Of a stretch of 39,060 nt of DNA, positions 8,593-18,317 are shown one piece after another. The notes below the pieces were generated by a model. The model was not told the origin of the DNA. It saw nothing but the letters and a program-made list of their open reading frames with translations, and ran no database searches. This stretch comes from Bacteroidales bacterium (lineage in GTDB: Bacteria > Planctomycetota > Planctomycetia > Gemmatales > Gemmataceae): assembly GCA_026931725.1 (NCBI GenBank), contig JAIXLE010000259.1, positions 1 to 39,060 on the forward strand, in the 5' to 3' direction. How positions within the stretch are numbered: position 1 is the stretch's first letter; each line of letters begins with the position of its first letter. Position numbers and translations under genes: made by a program.

Positions 8593-9453
8593 TTATGGAT
8601 GAACAGTATTGCCGTTGCGTATGCCGGGTGATTTCTTCATGAGTCGTTGCATAACTGCGGGGATGTCGGTGCTGATGACATCCACACCCAGCCCCACGGC
8701 CAAGTAAAAATCCTGTACAGAGCGACCGGGCCAACCGATCACCTGGAACCCTTGTTTCTGGGCTTGTTGTACCAGTTTCCGAGAGGAACCGGTCATTTGA
8801 CAGGCCAAGTGGGTAGCCCCGAGCGTTTGTGCCAGTTGGATCAATTCTGGGGACAACGGTTTCCCGGAAATCAAGGATTTTGGAGCCTTGGGGTCAATAT
8901 CCCGAATCGCCTTCAGGGCACGTTCATCGAAGGAGGTAAACAGATAGATGGAACCTTTGGGGCATTTCATTTGAGATGCAGTATACAGTTTCTGGCAATA
9001 GGATTGGATCCGATCATCAGGGTATAATTTCTGGTTGCTGGTCTTCATTTCCAGCTCGAGATAGACACCCGGTTTGTCCGCGAAGTAATCGAGCAGTTCA
9101 TCCAGAAACAGTAACTTTTGCCCCTTTTTCGTCATCACGCTCTTGAGTTCCGCAGCGGTTTTGTGTTCCACGGAACCCATCGCATTGTGGGTGCGATTCA
9201 GGGTATCATCATGCAAGATCACTAAGACACCGTCTTTCGTCATCCGAATATCAGTTTCAAAGCCACGGATACCCAGTTCGTAACAGGCTTGAAAAGCGCG
9301 GAGTGTATTTTCCTCCTGCTCCAATGAACCTCCACGATGTGCCTGAATGAGTGGCCCTTTTGCGGGTGTAATGTCCTGAGCCGATAGTATCTCTGGTGAG
9401 GCGATTACCACCGCACATATTAGAAGGAATATCTGCATCCATTTCGTTTTCAT
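8593..9453 (-). CDS. Exported glycerophosphodiester phosphodiesterase
   Basis: Hydrolyses glycerophosphodiesters (deacylated phospholipid head groups) to glycerol-3-phosphate and an alcohol. GDPD-family features: QAHRGGSLEQEENTLRAF with the first catalytic His, an ENT motif, then FETDIRMTKDGVLVILHDD with the metal-binding Glu-x-Asp and second His, and YLELEMK with further metal ligands. A signal peptide (KTKWMQIFLLICAVVIAS, cut near LSA-QD) places it outside the cytoplasm. A GTG at 9468 adds five residues in front, but ATG 9453 gives the better signal peptide. It sits 33 bp after the argH stop and 27 bp before lysA. No glycerol-phosphate transporter is adjacent, so phosphate or lipid-head-group scavenging is an inference. 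Confidence 0.9.
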   Translation of the reverse strand: MKTKWMQIFLLICAVVIASPEILSAQDITPAKGPLIQAHRGGSLEQEENTLRAFQACYELGIRGFETDIRMTKDGVLVILHDDTLNRTHNAMGSVEHKTAAELKSVMTKKGQKLLFLDELLDYFADKPGVYLELEMKTSNQKLYPDDRIQSYCQKLYTASQMKCPKGSIYLFTSFDERALKAIRDIDPKAPKSLISGKPLSPELIQLAQTLGATHLACQMTGSSRKLVQQAQKQGFQVIGWPGRSVQDFYLAVGLGVDVISTDIPAVMQRLMKKSPGIRNGNTVHP

Positions 9454-9486
9454 GAGAGAGATTCTCACACAAGTGATGAAAGCCCA

Positions 9487-10884
9487 TCACGCAATCGCAG
9501 GAATGGGCTGTTCCAGTCGGGCCGTCCACTCCTGTAACTGGCGTTGGACTTCAACAGGAGCTGTGGAACCGTAACTCGTGAAAGCGGCAACCGCGTTGGC
9601 CACTCCGAGCAATGGCCGCACCCCCGCCGCACTCCCTGGGCAGGCTTCCTCAAACGCGGTATCGGGAAGATCTACCAGACGGCAGCCCGATTGCTCACAT
9701 TTCCGCACCAGTTTTCCGACCGCCTCATGGGCTGACCGCATCGGTACGCCAATTTTCACGAAAAATTCCATCAATGTTGTGGCATCGAGGAAGCCATCCT
9801 CCAATCGGGAGGCGATCACCTCGCGCCGCAAGGTCGTCTGTTCCACCAACGGGGCTGCTACCGAAACACACCCGGCAACCGTGTCAAACGCATCAAACAA
9901 TGCGGATTTGTCTTCTTGGAGGTCACGGTTATAGGCCAGCGGCAACCCTTTCAAGAGGACCAGTAACTGATTCAACGCCCCAATGACTCGACCAGTTTTC
10001 CCGCGTGTCAGTTCGAGGGTGTCCGGGTTCTTCTTGTGGGGCATGATGCTGGAACCCGTACAGAACCCATCCGGCAACTTCAAAAAATTGAACTCAGTCG
10101 TTGACCAGATGACCCATTCCTCAGCCCAACTACTCAGGTGAATCGCAGTCAACGAAAGGCAGAAGACGAATTCCACCAGAAAGTCTCGGTCGCTGGAGAC
10201 ATCGAGGCTATTCCGGGCGACGGAATCAAAGCCGAGCTTTTGCCGCACCGATTCCCGGTCAATCGGCAAGGATGTCCCCGCGAGCGCGGCAGCCCCCAGC
10301 GGCAAGACGTTGAGACGTTTGCGGCAATCCGCGAGACGCTCGCGATCACGTTGGAATTTTTCGACGTATGCCAAGTAGTAATGAGCCGCCAGTACGGGTT
10401 GTGCCCGTTGCAGGTGCGTGTAGCCGGGTAGAATCACTTCCTGTTCGCGGACTGCCGCTATGAGGAACGCTTTTTGGAGATCGCGGAGCAGGGCATCCAA
10501 ATCACCGATGGCCTCGCGTACCCAGAGCTTGACATCGGTGATGACTTGATCGTTCCGGCTCCGGGCCGTGTGCAGCCTTCGCCCCAAATCACCGACACGA
10601 GTGATGAGCGCACGTTCAATGTGAGTATGAATATCTTCCAGCGAAATATCATACTCCATCCGTCCGGCATCAATATCCGTGCCGATGGCATCCAATGCCG
10701 TGGAGATGGTTTCGGCTTCTGCCGGTGTCAGTAGCCCGACTTCCGCAAGCATGGCCGCATGGGCTTTGCTCGCGGTAATGTCTTGTTGGTACAACCGCCG
10801 ATCGAGTGTGACCGATTCGGAGAACGCTTCTACCCGTTTATCAGTCGCCGCGTCAAAACGACCGCCCCATGTCTTCTGACTCAT
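9487..10884 (-). CDS. argH: Argininosuccinate lyase
   Basis: Final step of arginine synthesis: cleaves argininosuccinate to arginine and fumarate. It is a cytoplasmic homotetramer of the fumarase/aspartase superfamily. The 465-residue length is typical. It opens with [13 protein letters not shown] and carries the conserved TARSRNDQV near residue 107, HLQRAQPV near residue 158, and the superfamily signature [12 protein letters not shown] near residue 278, whose flexible loop holds the catalytic Ser. The ATG at 10884 is the family start and is preceded by a modest GAG. It is first in a probable three-gene unit with the phosphodiesterase and lysA, linking arginine and lysine synthesis. The divergent gene at 11042 shares the upstream region. 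Confidence 0.97.
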   Translation of the reverse strand: MSQKTWGGRFDAATDKRVEAFSESVTLDRRLYQQDITASKAHAAMLAEVGLLTPAEAETISTALDAIGTDIDAGRMEYDISLEDIHTHIERALITRVGDLGRRLHTARSRNDQVITDVKLWVREAIGDLDALLRDLQKAFLIAAVREQEVILPGYTHLQRAQPVLAAHYYLAYVEKFQRDRERLADCRKRLNVLPLGAAALAGTSLPIDRESVRQKLGFDSVARNSLDVSSDRDFLVEFVFCLSLTAIHLSSWAEEWVIWSTTEFNFLKLPDGFCTGSSIMPHKKNPDTLELTRGKTGRVIGALNQLLVLLKGLPLAYNRDLQEDKSALFDAFDTVAGCVSVAAPLVEQTTLRREVIASRLEDGFLDATTLMEFFVKIGVPMRSAHEAVGKLVRKCEQSGCRLVDLPDTAFEEACPGSAAGVRPLLGVANAVAAFTSYGSTAPVEVQRQLQEWTARLEQPIPAIA

Positions 10885-10950
10885 CGTGTCATCTCAAGGT
10901 TCCTGGTGACGGTGAAGTTTTACCAACTCGGAAGGAATCTGGCACGACGG

Positions 10951-10980
10951 TTGACACCTTTCTGACGTGAATCTGGTACA
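10951..10980 (+). promoter_or_regulatory. Candidate promoter for the exported hypothetical gene
   Basis: A perfect TTGACA (10951-10956) is followed 18 bp later by GGTACA (10975-10980), a poor -10 element. It lies about 60 bp before the start at 11042 in the divergent region shared with argH. Confidence 0.3.
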
Positions 10981-11041
10981 GAGAGTGAACCGATTCCTGG
11001 GCAGATGATAAGGTGGGTGATTTACGCACTGGAGGATGACC

Positions 11042-12676
11042 ATGTTGAGACTGTTTGGCCTGACCACAATTGCATTTTTCAGCGTTGGCTGGGCAATTCC
11101 CGCCGCGGAACCTGCCGTAGAAATACGGATGCAATCACTCGATGGGTTGCTCGCCCACGCAGAGTATCTCGGGAATCTGGTCGATCAAGCGGAACCCGCG
11201 AAGCAAGTTGCCGCACTCGTCAAAGCCTTTACCCATCCGATGAAAGGTCTGGAAGGAATTGACCCGACTCGTCCTGTCGGCGCGTACGTCATCGTGGCAC
11301 CCAATGTCGTCGATAGCCAAGTGGTCGGGTTGCTGCCGATTGCGGATTCTCAGGCCTTTTTGGCAATGTTGCGTGACAAACTCCGGCTCAAGCCCCAAGA
11401 AACCGATGGATTGTATGAACTCAAAATCCCTAATCTGCCAGCGCCGGTATTTTTCCGATTTCAGGATGGATATCTGCACGCCACCGCGATCCGTTCCACC
11501 GGAATCGATCCGAAAAAACTGATCAAACCGGCCACGTACTTCGCTCAAAATCAGTCATCCATTCTTTCCATCCAGGCCCATGTGGATCGTGTTCCGCAAG
11601 CACTCAAGCAGACGGTCTTCGGCCAGCTGGAATTGCGGGTCGAGGAGGCGAAAGGACACCGCCAACCCAGTCTATCCGCGGCCCAACTGAAGTTGCGAAA
11701 CCTGGGATGGGATCTATTCGCCGATGTGGTCAAATCCTGGTTCGATGAAGGAAAACAGTTCCGCATGGATCTGATGGTGAAACCGCAATCGGATCAACTG
11801 AGTCTTGATGTGAGTGTGTCCGCCCGCGCCGGTTCCCACCTGAGCCAGGCACTCACGGGAGCTACGGTGCCGAGTTACGCGGCGGCCCTGGCTAACCAGG
11901 AGAAACACCCCACGTTTGCGGGGTATTTGCATGTCGCGTTACCCAAGCGATATCAAACATCTGTGAATGAAATAGTCGATCTCATCGTGGAAGAAGCGAT
12001 TCACAACGCCCGGCCAGAAGCCCGCGCTGTGGCCCGCGTTGCCCTGGAATCGCTGGTCCCAACTTTGAAATCTGGTGTCCTCAGCGTGGGGATGGCCATG
12101 ACCCAACCGGCTAAAGATCGGACCATTGGGCTAACCACATTGATGGAATCTCCAGAGACTCGCAAAGTCGACAAGGCCATTCGAGAACTCGCGCAGATGA
12201 TCCCGCCGGGCATTATCGCTTTTGATCTCAGTGACCCAACCGAGAAGGGGGCCACCATTCACACGTTGAATCTGCGACAAGCCAAGGGGATGCGGCCCAT
12301 TTTCGGCAGCCAATCCACATGGCTGGGGACGACCCAGAATCTGATCTTGGTCGGGTTTGGCAAATCCTCTTCCGCCTTGCAGGCCGCCGCGAAACTCACC
12401 CCGCAATCGCTAGCCCCGACCGGACTGACATTCTCCGTATCTCAACTCGTGAACGCTTTTGAGAAGCAACTCCAACCCGAGCAAGTCACGACGATCATTC
12501 AACACGTGTTCGGCGAAAAACTCCAGCCAGGGGCAGATGAAGTACGATTGGAGACAAAAGCAGGAAACCCATTCCAAGTGCGATTCACGGTACAAGGTAA
12601 GACCATCCAATTCGCGGTTGCGTTGGACCGTGCCCGGAAAGCGACAACCGCGGAATCCTCATCGGAGAAACCATAA
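11042..12676 (+). CDS. Exported protein of unknown function
   Basis: The start is ATG 11042, because GGAGG (11031-11035) sits 6 bases ahead. The in-frame ATG at 11036 touches that SD and is unlikely to be used. The 544-residue product begins with a signal peptide (MLRLFGLTTIAFFSVGW, cut near IPA-AEP) and has no other membrane segment, so it should be periplasmic or secreted. I do not recognise a family. The sequence has alternating strand-like and helical stretches: RPVGAYVIVAPN and SQVVGLLPIAD near residues 80-105, then GATVPSYAAAL near 280 and STWLGTTQNLILVGFGKSS near 425. The two halves may be a distant duplication of a bacterial-type substrate-scoring domain, but this is speculative. It is transcribed alone, converging with the oxidoreductase 32 bp downstream. 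Confidence 0.75.
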   Translation: MLRLFGLTTIAFFSVGWAIPAAEPAVEIRMQSLDGLLAHAEYLGNLVDQAEPAKQVAALVKAFTHPMKGLEGIDPTRPVGAYVIVAPNVVDSQVVGLLPIADSQAFLAMLRDKLRLKPQETDGLYELKIPNLPAPVFFRFQDGYLHATAIRSTGIDPKKLIKPATYFAQNQSSILSIQAHVDRVPQALKQTVFGQLELRVEEAKGHRQPSLSAAQLKLRNLGWDLFADVVKSWFDEGKQFRMDLMVKPQSDQLSLDVSVSARAGSHLSQALTGATVPSYAAALANQEKHPTFAGYLHVALPKRYQTSVNEIVDLIVEEAIHNARPEARAVARVALESLVPTLKSGVLSVGMAMTQPAKDRTIGLTTLMESPETRKVDKAIRELAQMIPPGIIAFDLSDPTEKGATIHTLNLRQAKGMRPIFGSQSTWLGTTQNLILVGFGKSSSALQAAAKLTPQSLAPTGLTFSVSQLVNAFEKQLQPEQVTTIIQHVFGEKLQPGADEVRLETKAGNPFQVRFTVQGKTIQFAVALDRARKATTAESSSEKP

Positions 12677-12708
12677 ACCATTTTGCAATGGGGTGAAGCG
12701 GGCTCCGT

Positions 12709-13602
12709 TCAAATCTTCACCTCCACGGGCGCACCGTGATTGGCTCCACTCGTGTTAGCGGATTCTATGAAGGCCATGATCTCCAGTGTCTCCGCTGGCG
12801 CGAGCGGGGCTTTTCCGGTTTCAAACATACTGACAATCCGCTTCAACAATTCCCGATAGATATTATTTGTCGGTAACGTGAGCGGTTTGATTTCCTTATC
12901 CGTAAAGATCATCACACCAAATCCTGAACGCCCGCTACGAATGCCCCGAATGCTGGCAATCCGGCCATCTTTCCAGGTGCCTGTGGCCATATCCGTGCCT
13001 TTTTCATGCGTGCTGGAGACACGCACACACCCTGGTCCCATGACGGCATATAGTACCTCAATGGCGTGAATTCCGTAATTGAACAGGCCTGGGTTCTGCA
13101 GAGATTCAGAAGCAGGACCATACGAGACACACCCCACCACTTTTCCGTGCGCGGGAGAGTTCAAATACTCCACCAATTCCGGGACATAACGGAGCGATGA
13201 TGAACTGAAAATGGGCAACTTCTTCTTCTCGGACAGATCAATCAGTTTGCGAGCATCGTCAACAGAGCAGGTAAACGGTTTGTCGACATAACAGGGGATT
13301 CCCGCTTCGAGAAAGGGTCGGGCACGTTCGAGATGCACGGACCCATCCACAGACTCGATCAACATGCCATCCACTTTACCGATCATGTCTGTCGGTTTGT
13401 CCACGAGGGGGACACCGTAGGATTTGATCTTGTCTCGAAAACCCGGAATCCGCTCGGGCGACATCTTCGATTCACCAGGGCAGGCGATCACCACTTTCGC
13501 GCCGTTGACCCACTGTTCCTCGGGGCAATCCACATGATTGAGTCGCTTCGTGAACTCGACTGAGTGTGAGCTATCGAAATCGAGCATTCCGAGTTTAATC
13601 AT
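12709..13602 (-). CDS. Gfo/Idh/MocA-type oxidoreductase, atypical nucleotide loop
   Basis: Resembles NAD(P)-dependent sugar or inositol dehydrogenases of the Gfo/Idh/MocA family. Support: the VDGMLIESVDGSVHLERARPFLEAG segment (split here for length), followed by CYVDKPFTC, the counterpart of the EKP motif carrying the catalytic Lys. It then continues into an alpha/beta C-terminal domain with NYGIHAIEVLYAVMG, where the His matches the usual substrate-binding position. The N-terminus reads IKLGMLDFDSSHSVEF instead of the normal GxGxxG Rossmann loop, and at 297 residues it is shorter than most family members. Cofactor binding may therefore differ. ATG 13602 is supported by GGGAG 6 bases upstream. 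It is a single gene, 54 bp ahead of the ABC permease stop. Substrate unknown. Confidence 0.75.
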   Translation of the reverse strand: MIKLGMLDFDSSHSVEFTKRLNHVDCPEEQWVNGAKVVIACPGESKMSPERIPGFRDKIKSYGVPLVDKPTDMIGKVDGMLIESVDGSVHLERARPFLEAGIPCYVDKPFTCSVDDARKLIDLSEKKKLPIFSSSSLRYVPELVEYLNSPAHGKVVGCVSYGPASESLQNPGLFNYGIHAIEVLYAVMGPGCVRVSSTHEKGTDMATGTWKDGRIASIRGIRSGRSGFGVMIFTDKEIKPLTLPTNNIYRELLKRIVSMFETGKAPLAPAETLEIMAFIESANTSGANHGAPVEVKI

Positions 13603-13656
13603 TACAGGCTCCCATTGCAGGTGTGGTGAAATTCAGCAGGTCCGATTCCGACCCAT

Positions 13657-16600
13657 TCAATCGTGTCGGAGTGCGGGAATGAGCGGGACTCGAGTCACAC
13701 TGCGAGTCGCAGCCAGGGTCACAACCAACCCCGTCACGAACACCCCGAGTAACAAAACCGCCAAGCGGAACCCAGGGAGTTCTCCGCCGAGGGCCAAATT
13801 CGGCAGCACGGAGAGCAGGGCCGTCACCAGTCCTACCGTGAGTCCGATTATCAATACCAGTACGTTTTCCGCCACAAGAATCATCATCAATTGGCTGGTT
13901 CGATACCCAACCGCCCGCAGCAGGGCCAACTCGCCCATGCGTTCCCACACGGATCGCAAAATCACGATCCCCATGCCGAGAACCCCAAGTAGCAACCCGA
14001 ACGCGCCGAGTAGTTGAAACGTGGTCAAATAGGCACCAACAACCGCCTGATATTGGGCGACTCGATCGACCGCGCGGGTAACCGTCAAGCCATTTTGGGC
14101 CAGAGCTGTTTCCAGCAAATCGGTAACGGCCGCCATTTGGTCCGGCGCAGCTTGCATCAAAAATACACGAAATCCTTCTTCTCGTGGGTAAAGCGATCGA
14201 AAATTCTCAGAATTCATCAAGAGTTCACTCTGAAATACGCTATCCTGTAATGTTCCCACGATATGCAGTGTGATCGGCATACCGTTATCATCTGTTTGGT
14301 GGATGAGCCCACCTAACCCTGATTTGAGCATCCACATCGCGCTGTTCTGCTCAACAAAAATGGGGACAGTCCCCGCGATTTTCGGTGTCTGGAGCAAGAG
14401 CCACGGATTGGCCCGCTCTTCGGGAGTTTCCGCCAGTGTGGCCGAAAACTGAAAGCCGCCCCGTTGAATGAGCGCATCTGGAACACCAAGAATCCGCGGT
14501 TGCCCGGCCTGATACAGATTCAGGCAACTGGCATCATCGCCGCCGCGTAACCGAAAATGCAGGACTTCTAGCGAGTCAAGTAATGTCTCAGCTTGGTTCA
14601 GTCGCTCTTGTCGGCTGGGACCATTCGGCTCCCGTGCTTCCGCATCCTGATAAATGACCTGCAAGCGTTCGACCAGATCACCCCGTCCCGGTTCCTGACT
14701 GAATGGCTGAAATAATGGGACATCGGCTTCCGCCAGGAGCGAGAAACCGCCGCTGCCCCCGGAACGGTCCAGGAAGTTCTGATCGGGTCGTCGTCGAAAG
14801 CTCTCCACGGCGACCAGGAGAAAAGTGGCCGATGCCAACAAAGTAGCCGTGAGCAGCGTCCGCCCCGGTGCCCGGCAACAATTACGAATCCCGAGACGCA
14901 GGAGAGCCATGCGACCGTGCGTGTGATCCCATGAACCACGATCCGCTTGCAGCCAACGGCGAACCAGTAGCAACCCAGCAACCAGAAGGAGAAGACCACC
15001 ACCGAAGAATGACCCAGCCCGCACATCGGGATTGGTCACGGTTCCCCCCGCTCCCAGTAGTCCCGCTCCAATGAGACAGCATCCCAAAATCGCCAGTGTG
15101 AACCATCGGCGATGAGTCCTGGGAATGGATGGGTCATCCTCACATGTTCGACCATGCAGGAGGATCGGAACGGGGACTTTGACCAGTGAGCGAATCCCGG
15201 CCCACACGGTGATCCCGGTCATAATGATGGTGAGCCCATAACCCATCAAGAAACTCACCGGGGAGACATGTACGGAAAGGATTTCCGCTGCCTCGGGTGA
15301 AGGCCACAACTGGGCTGTCACCGAGAGCATCCCCCGCGCGAATAGGACGGCTCCCAGTAGGCCGAGGCCGGTTCCACACGCCGCTACGATGAGGGATTCT
15401 GCCAGCAGTAATCGTAAGACTTGGCGTGGAGAATACCCCGTCCCCAACAAGATCCCAATTTCTTTCGCCCGGCGTTCCAGGGCAAGGCGAAACAGAAGTC
15501 CCACGAGCAGCAAAGCCGCCGCGATGAGAAAGAAGCTGAACCCCAGAAAGAGCATCCCAAAATCGGTCCCACCCTGGCTCGCCTGGAGCAATCGCTCCTG
15601 GGTGGGTTCAAAGTGCATGTCCGTCTGAGATGCCGCGAGTGCTGCCAACAACTCCGGTATCAGTCGGTCCACGGTTTCCTGAAGGGATGTCCCCACAGGC
15701 GGGGCGATTCTCATGGAGGTGGTATCGCCAAAACGGCTCCCAAAAAGTTGTCGGGCACGGTTGGAGGAAATGTAAGCCTTCGGTGTCGCTCGGAACTTGT
15801 CCCAGTAGTGTTCGTCTCTGGGGCGAATGCGTGCATGATTGATCGGAAACGGTGCGTCCCATTCACTGATCGTCAATTTGTCTGTCACACCTGGGAATGG
15901 TGGGGTCAAATCTGGGTCAGCAGCGGAACCCGTCAGCGGCACATAACCCCGAAACGTGAACTGCGCGGATTTTTCTTCTTGAACCGTCTCCATCTCCGGT
16001 TGGAAGTACAGGACCGTGATCGGCATTCCGGCTTTGAGCCCCTTCAATGGGGACTCGGGCCAATCCACCAAGAGAATGTCCTCATCGGAAAGATTACGGA
16101 CCTCGGCTGGGACAAATGACCCCAAGGGCGGCGATGCGGTGAGGTTGAGCCCTGCAATCGTGGAATAGGGAATCATGCGATCGACTGGACCCGGTTTATC
16201 ATTCGGAACGGCTTCCGTGCCGGTCACAATTGCGTTCGCCAGATAGACCAGAGTCGGTTCCACCGTCGCCTGGATTGTTTTCGAGGCCCGTGTCACCGCC
16301 TGGACCGTGATCGGATCGAGGACCAACCGTTCCGATTCTACTGAGATATATTGCCCCAGGTGTGCCGCGATGTGGACTCGCAATTCCCAATCCGACAAGG
16401 TTAAGTTCTGTCCCAGGCGAGTCGTCAACTCTGCTGCCTGCCCCTCCGTGGCCAGGAGAGCATTAACACGATGAGGGCGTTCGAGGCGTTGCTGTAAAAA
16501 CCGAAGTGGAACAAAGACATTTTCTGCTGGGGAAGGATTGGGGACGAGGGAGAAATCGGACATGGCGTGGGCAGATGGGAGGACAGATTGCACGTCCATG

Positions 16601-17139
16601 CGGAGAGACGTGGTAGCCTCATCGGCGGAACGGTGACCCAAAAGGGACTCGCGTGGGACCGTCGAGAGTGTCCCAATACTCAGGGTCACGCCATCACCGG
16701 AGTGGATACCCAAATGGTCTGCGATTCGAGATGTTAGGATGGCAAGGGGACGCTCACTGTCCCAGTCCACATCTTGGGGCAGTCCAAAATGCCGAGCCCC
16801 CGCGGAGTTGACCCCATACACCGCAATACGGTTTCGATGCCGAGTTACCCCCATCGCATCTTCCGCGCGGATGGAGCCTTGAAGGATCAACGATGGGTAG
16901 ACCCCCGTTCCCAGTTTTTGGGCCAAATCTTCATGCACGAGTCGTTGTCCTAAACAGACGGAAACGACACCCTGAAGTTGTCGCAGCGAGCGCTCACGGA
17001 GGCTACCCCGGAGAGAGTCTCCGATGAGGAACGCACCCGTCAAGACAGCCGCCCCCACCGCGACACCGAGCAGGACAGGGACATTGGATCGCCAATGGTA
17101 TAAGGCATTCCGATAGGCAAAGTTTCGGTAGGAAATCAT
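13657..17139 (-). CDS. FtsX-type ABC transporter permease, LolCE/MacB-like
   Basis: Inner-membrane permease of the type that mechanically extracts or exports lipoproteins, peptides or lipids using an external ATPase. At 1160 residues it is much longer than a single LolC/LolE or MacB permease and appears to hold two permease halves. One TM helix at residues 18-38 precedes a large periplasmic domain (residues 40-520). The first FtsX block spans residues 525-640 (FFLIAAALLLVGLLFRLAL; RRAKEIGILLGTGYS). Two further TMs lie near 680-735 and one near 755, then a second periplasmic domain, and a C-terminal FtsX block at 1038-1150 (ERMGELALLRAVGYRTSQL). The partner ATPase lies 23 bp upstream in the same operon. 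Whether the substrate is a lipoprotein is not visible. Confidence 0.88.
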   Translation of the reverse strand: MISYRNFAYRNALYHWRSNVPVLLGVAVGAAVLTGAFLIGDSLRGSLRERSLRQLQGVVSVCLGQRLVHEDLAQKLGTGVYPSLILQGSIRAEDAMGVTRHRNRIAVYGVNSAGARHFGLPQDVDWDSERPLAILTSRIADHLGIHSGDGVTLSIGTLSTVPRESLLGHRSADEATTSLRMDVQSVLPSAHAMSDFSLVPNPSPAENVFVPLRFLQQRLERPHRVNALLATEGQAAELTTRLGQNLTLSDWELRVHIAAHLGQYISVESERLVLDPITVQAVTRASKTIQATVEPTLVYLANAIVTGTEAVPNDKPGPVDRMIPYSTIAGLNLTASPPLGSFVPAEVRNLSDEDILLVDWPESPLKGLKAGMPITVLYFQPEMETVQEEKSAQFTFRGYVPLTGSAADPDLTPPFPGVTDKLTISEWDAPFPINHARIRPRDEHYWDKFRATPKAYISSNRARQLFGSRFGDTTSMRIAPPVGTSLQETVDRLIPELLAALAASQTDMHFEPTQERLLQASQGGTDFGMLFLGFSFFLIAAALLLVGLLFRLALERRAKEIGILLGTGYSPRQVLRLLLAESLIVAACGTGLGLLGAVLFARGMLSVTAQLWPSPEAAEILSVHVSPVSFLMGYGLTIIMTGITVWAGIRSLVKVPVPILLHGRTCEDDPSIPRTHRRWFTLAILGCCLIGAGLLGAGGTVTNPDVRAGSFFGGGLLLLVAGLLLVRRWLQADRGSWDHTHGRMALLRLGIRNCCRAPGRTLLTATLLASATFLLVAVESFRRRPDQNFLDRSGGSGGFSLLAEADVPLFQPFSQEPGRGDLVERLQVIYQDAEAREPNGPSRQERLNQAETLLDSLEVLHFRLRGGDDASCLNLYQAGQPRILGVPDALIQRGGFQFSATLAETPEERANPWLLLQTPKIAGTVPIFVEQNSAMWMLKSGLGGLIHQTDDNGMPITLHIVGTLQDSVFQSELLMNSENFRSLYPREEGFRVFLMQAAPDQMAAVTDLLETALAQNGLTVTRAVDRVAQYQAVVGAYLTTFQLLGAFGLLLGVLGMGIVILRSVWERMGELALLRAVGYRTSQLMMILVAENVLVLIIGLTVGLVTALLSVLPNLALGGELPGFRLAVLLLGVFVTGLVVTLAATRSVTRVPLIPALRHD

Positions 17140-17162
17140 GGCAACCTGGCATCAGAATACGG

Positions 17163-17840
17163 TCAGGCCACGGGATGAAGGACACCGTCCCTCATCTCCA
17201 TCTGCCTGGGGAATTTTTCTGCGATTTCGAGGCTATGGGTCACCACGACCAAGATCATTTGCAGATCCTGTCGCAGTTCCAAGATGAGGTCCATCACGGC
17301 GTGAGCTGTGTTACGATCCAGGTTCCCGGTGGGTTCGTCGGCGAGGAGGACTGCCGGTTGACAGATCAGTGCCCGCGCCACGGCCACCCGCTGACGCTCG
17401 CCACCAGAAAGCTCGGCAGGCCGATGATTGAGTCGCTGGGCAAGTCCGACTCGCTCAAGGAGTTTTTGGGCGTATGCGTTTCGGTCATCTGGTCGTAAAT
17501 GCGGATGGACCAAGGTGGGGATGAGGACATTTTCCAAGACCGTACATTGGGGCAGCAAGTGATGATCCTGGAAGACAAATCCAATGCGTTGATTGCGGAA
17601 AGCGGCGAGGTCCGCTTCAGGCAGTACAAATGGGTCTGTCTCATTGTGTCGCACGGTCCCGCTGGTGGGTCGATCGAGTGTCCCCAGAATATGCAAGAGG
17701 GTACTTTTCCCCGATCCAGAAGGCCCGGTGATCGCCGCGGCTTCACCCGCAGCTAATGACAATTCCACATCGCGTAGGATGGGCAGCGGGCCAGATGGGG
17801 TCGAATAAGATTTCGTGAGTTGATGTACAATCAAGGACAT
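17163..17840 (-). CDS. ABC transporter ATP-binding protein, LolD/MacB type
   Basis: ATPase subunit that powers the downstream FtsX-type permease. Motifs: Walker A GPSGSGKST, Q-loop FVFQDHHLLPQCTVLENV, signature LSGGERQRVAVARAL, Walker B VLLADEPTGNLD, and switch His in VVVTHSLEIA. The FQDHHLLPQ and NLD forms are characteristic of the LolD/MacB/FtsE group. ATG 17840 gives 225 residues, matching LolD proteins. The frame is open to 17903, but the extra 21 residues overlap the thioesterase gene and are basic and unstructured. It starts 19 bp after the thioesterase stop. No periplasmic carrier (LolA) or outer-membrane acceptor (LolB) is encoded nearby. Confidence 0.95.
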   Translation of the reverse strand: MSLIVHQLTKSYSTPSGPLPILRDVELSLAAGEAAAITGPSGSGKSTLLHILGTLDRPTSGTVRHNETDPFVLPEADLAAFRNQRIGFVFQDHHLLPQCTVLENVLIPTLVHPHLRPDDRNAYAQKLLERVGLAQRLNHRPAELSGGERQRVAVARALICQPAVLLADEPTGNLDRNTAHAVMDLILELRQDLQMILVVVTHSLEIAEKFPRQMEMRDGVLHPVA

Positions 17841-17859
17841 TGTGGTAGGTACTCTTCTT

Positions 17860-18285
17860 TCAGGGCGAATGGGTCTGCTTCTCCAATTGCTGGCGGAATG
17901 CATCTGGTATCACGAGAGACTCCATCTCACCGTCCGCTGCTTTTCGACAGAGGACCGCGGTGATGCGCCCAACGGCAATCGCCTCATCGCCGCGGTGAAA
18001 ATCGTAGCGATAGCTTATGGACTTACTCCCAATCTTCTCCACGGACACGGTGATTTGTAGTAGGTCGCCGAATCGAGCGGGTTTCCAATAATCGCAACTG
18101 GCCGAGACACGCGGAAACCCTCGCTGCTCTCCATTTTCGGACCAGGATACCGTGAAACCACAGGACCGGAGGAAATCACATTCTGCGACTTCCATGAACC
18201 GAAAGAAGTTAGAAAAATGCATAATCCCGGCCATGTCGGTGTCGCCGAACTCGACACGCCGGGTAGTGGTGAATAACGCTGGCAT
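17860..18285 (-). CDS. Acyl-CoA thioesterase, YbgC/4HBT hotdog family
   Basis: Small cytoplasmic hotdog-fold enzyme expected to hydrolyse acyl-CoA or acyl-ACP thioesters. VEFGDTDMAGIMHFSNFFRF near residues 11-30 contains the catalytic Asp of the YbgC/4-hydroxybenzoyl-CoA thioesterase group, followed by MEVAECDFLRSCGF on the central helix. RFGDLLQITVSVEKIGSKS and AVGRITAVLCRK form the later strands. ATG 18285 gives 141 residues, the normal length; a GTG two codons earlier (18291) is also possible. It lies between a glycosyltransferase and the ABC ATPase with short gaps (26 and 19 bp), suggesting one operon. A link to lipid or lipoprotein handling is an inference from that context; YbgC itself is associated with the Tol-Pal envelope system in proteobacteria, but no tol genes are here. 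Confidence 0.88.
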   Translation of the reverse strand: MPALFTTTRRVEFGDTDMAGIMHFSNFFRFMEVAECDFLRSCGFTVSWSENGEQRGFPRVSASCDYWKPARFGDLLQITVSVEKIGSKSISYRYDFHRGDEAIAVGRITAVLCRKAADGEMESLVIPDAFRQQLEKQTHSP

Positions 18286-18317
18286 AGTCACTTTGTCGGT
18301 TTAGGATGGATGAGTTC

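Noticed and set aside
12672..12692. CCATT/AATGG hairpin as terminator of the exported protein gene
   Set aside because: The stem is only 5 bp, AT-rich and lacks a U-tract.
15421..16119. 232-residue ORF opposite the ABC permease
   Set aside because: It lies wholly antisense to a gene with clear FtsX features and has no domain of its own; the same applies to other long antisense ORFs such as 18678-19196 and 7969-8481.
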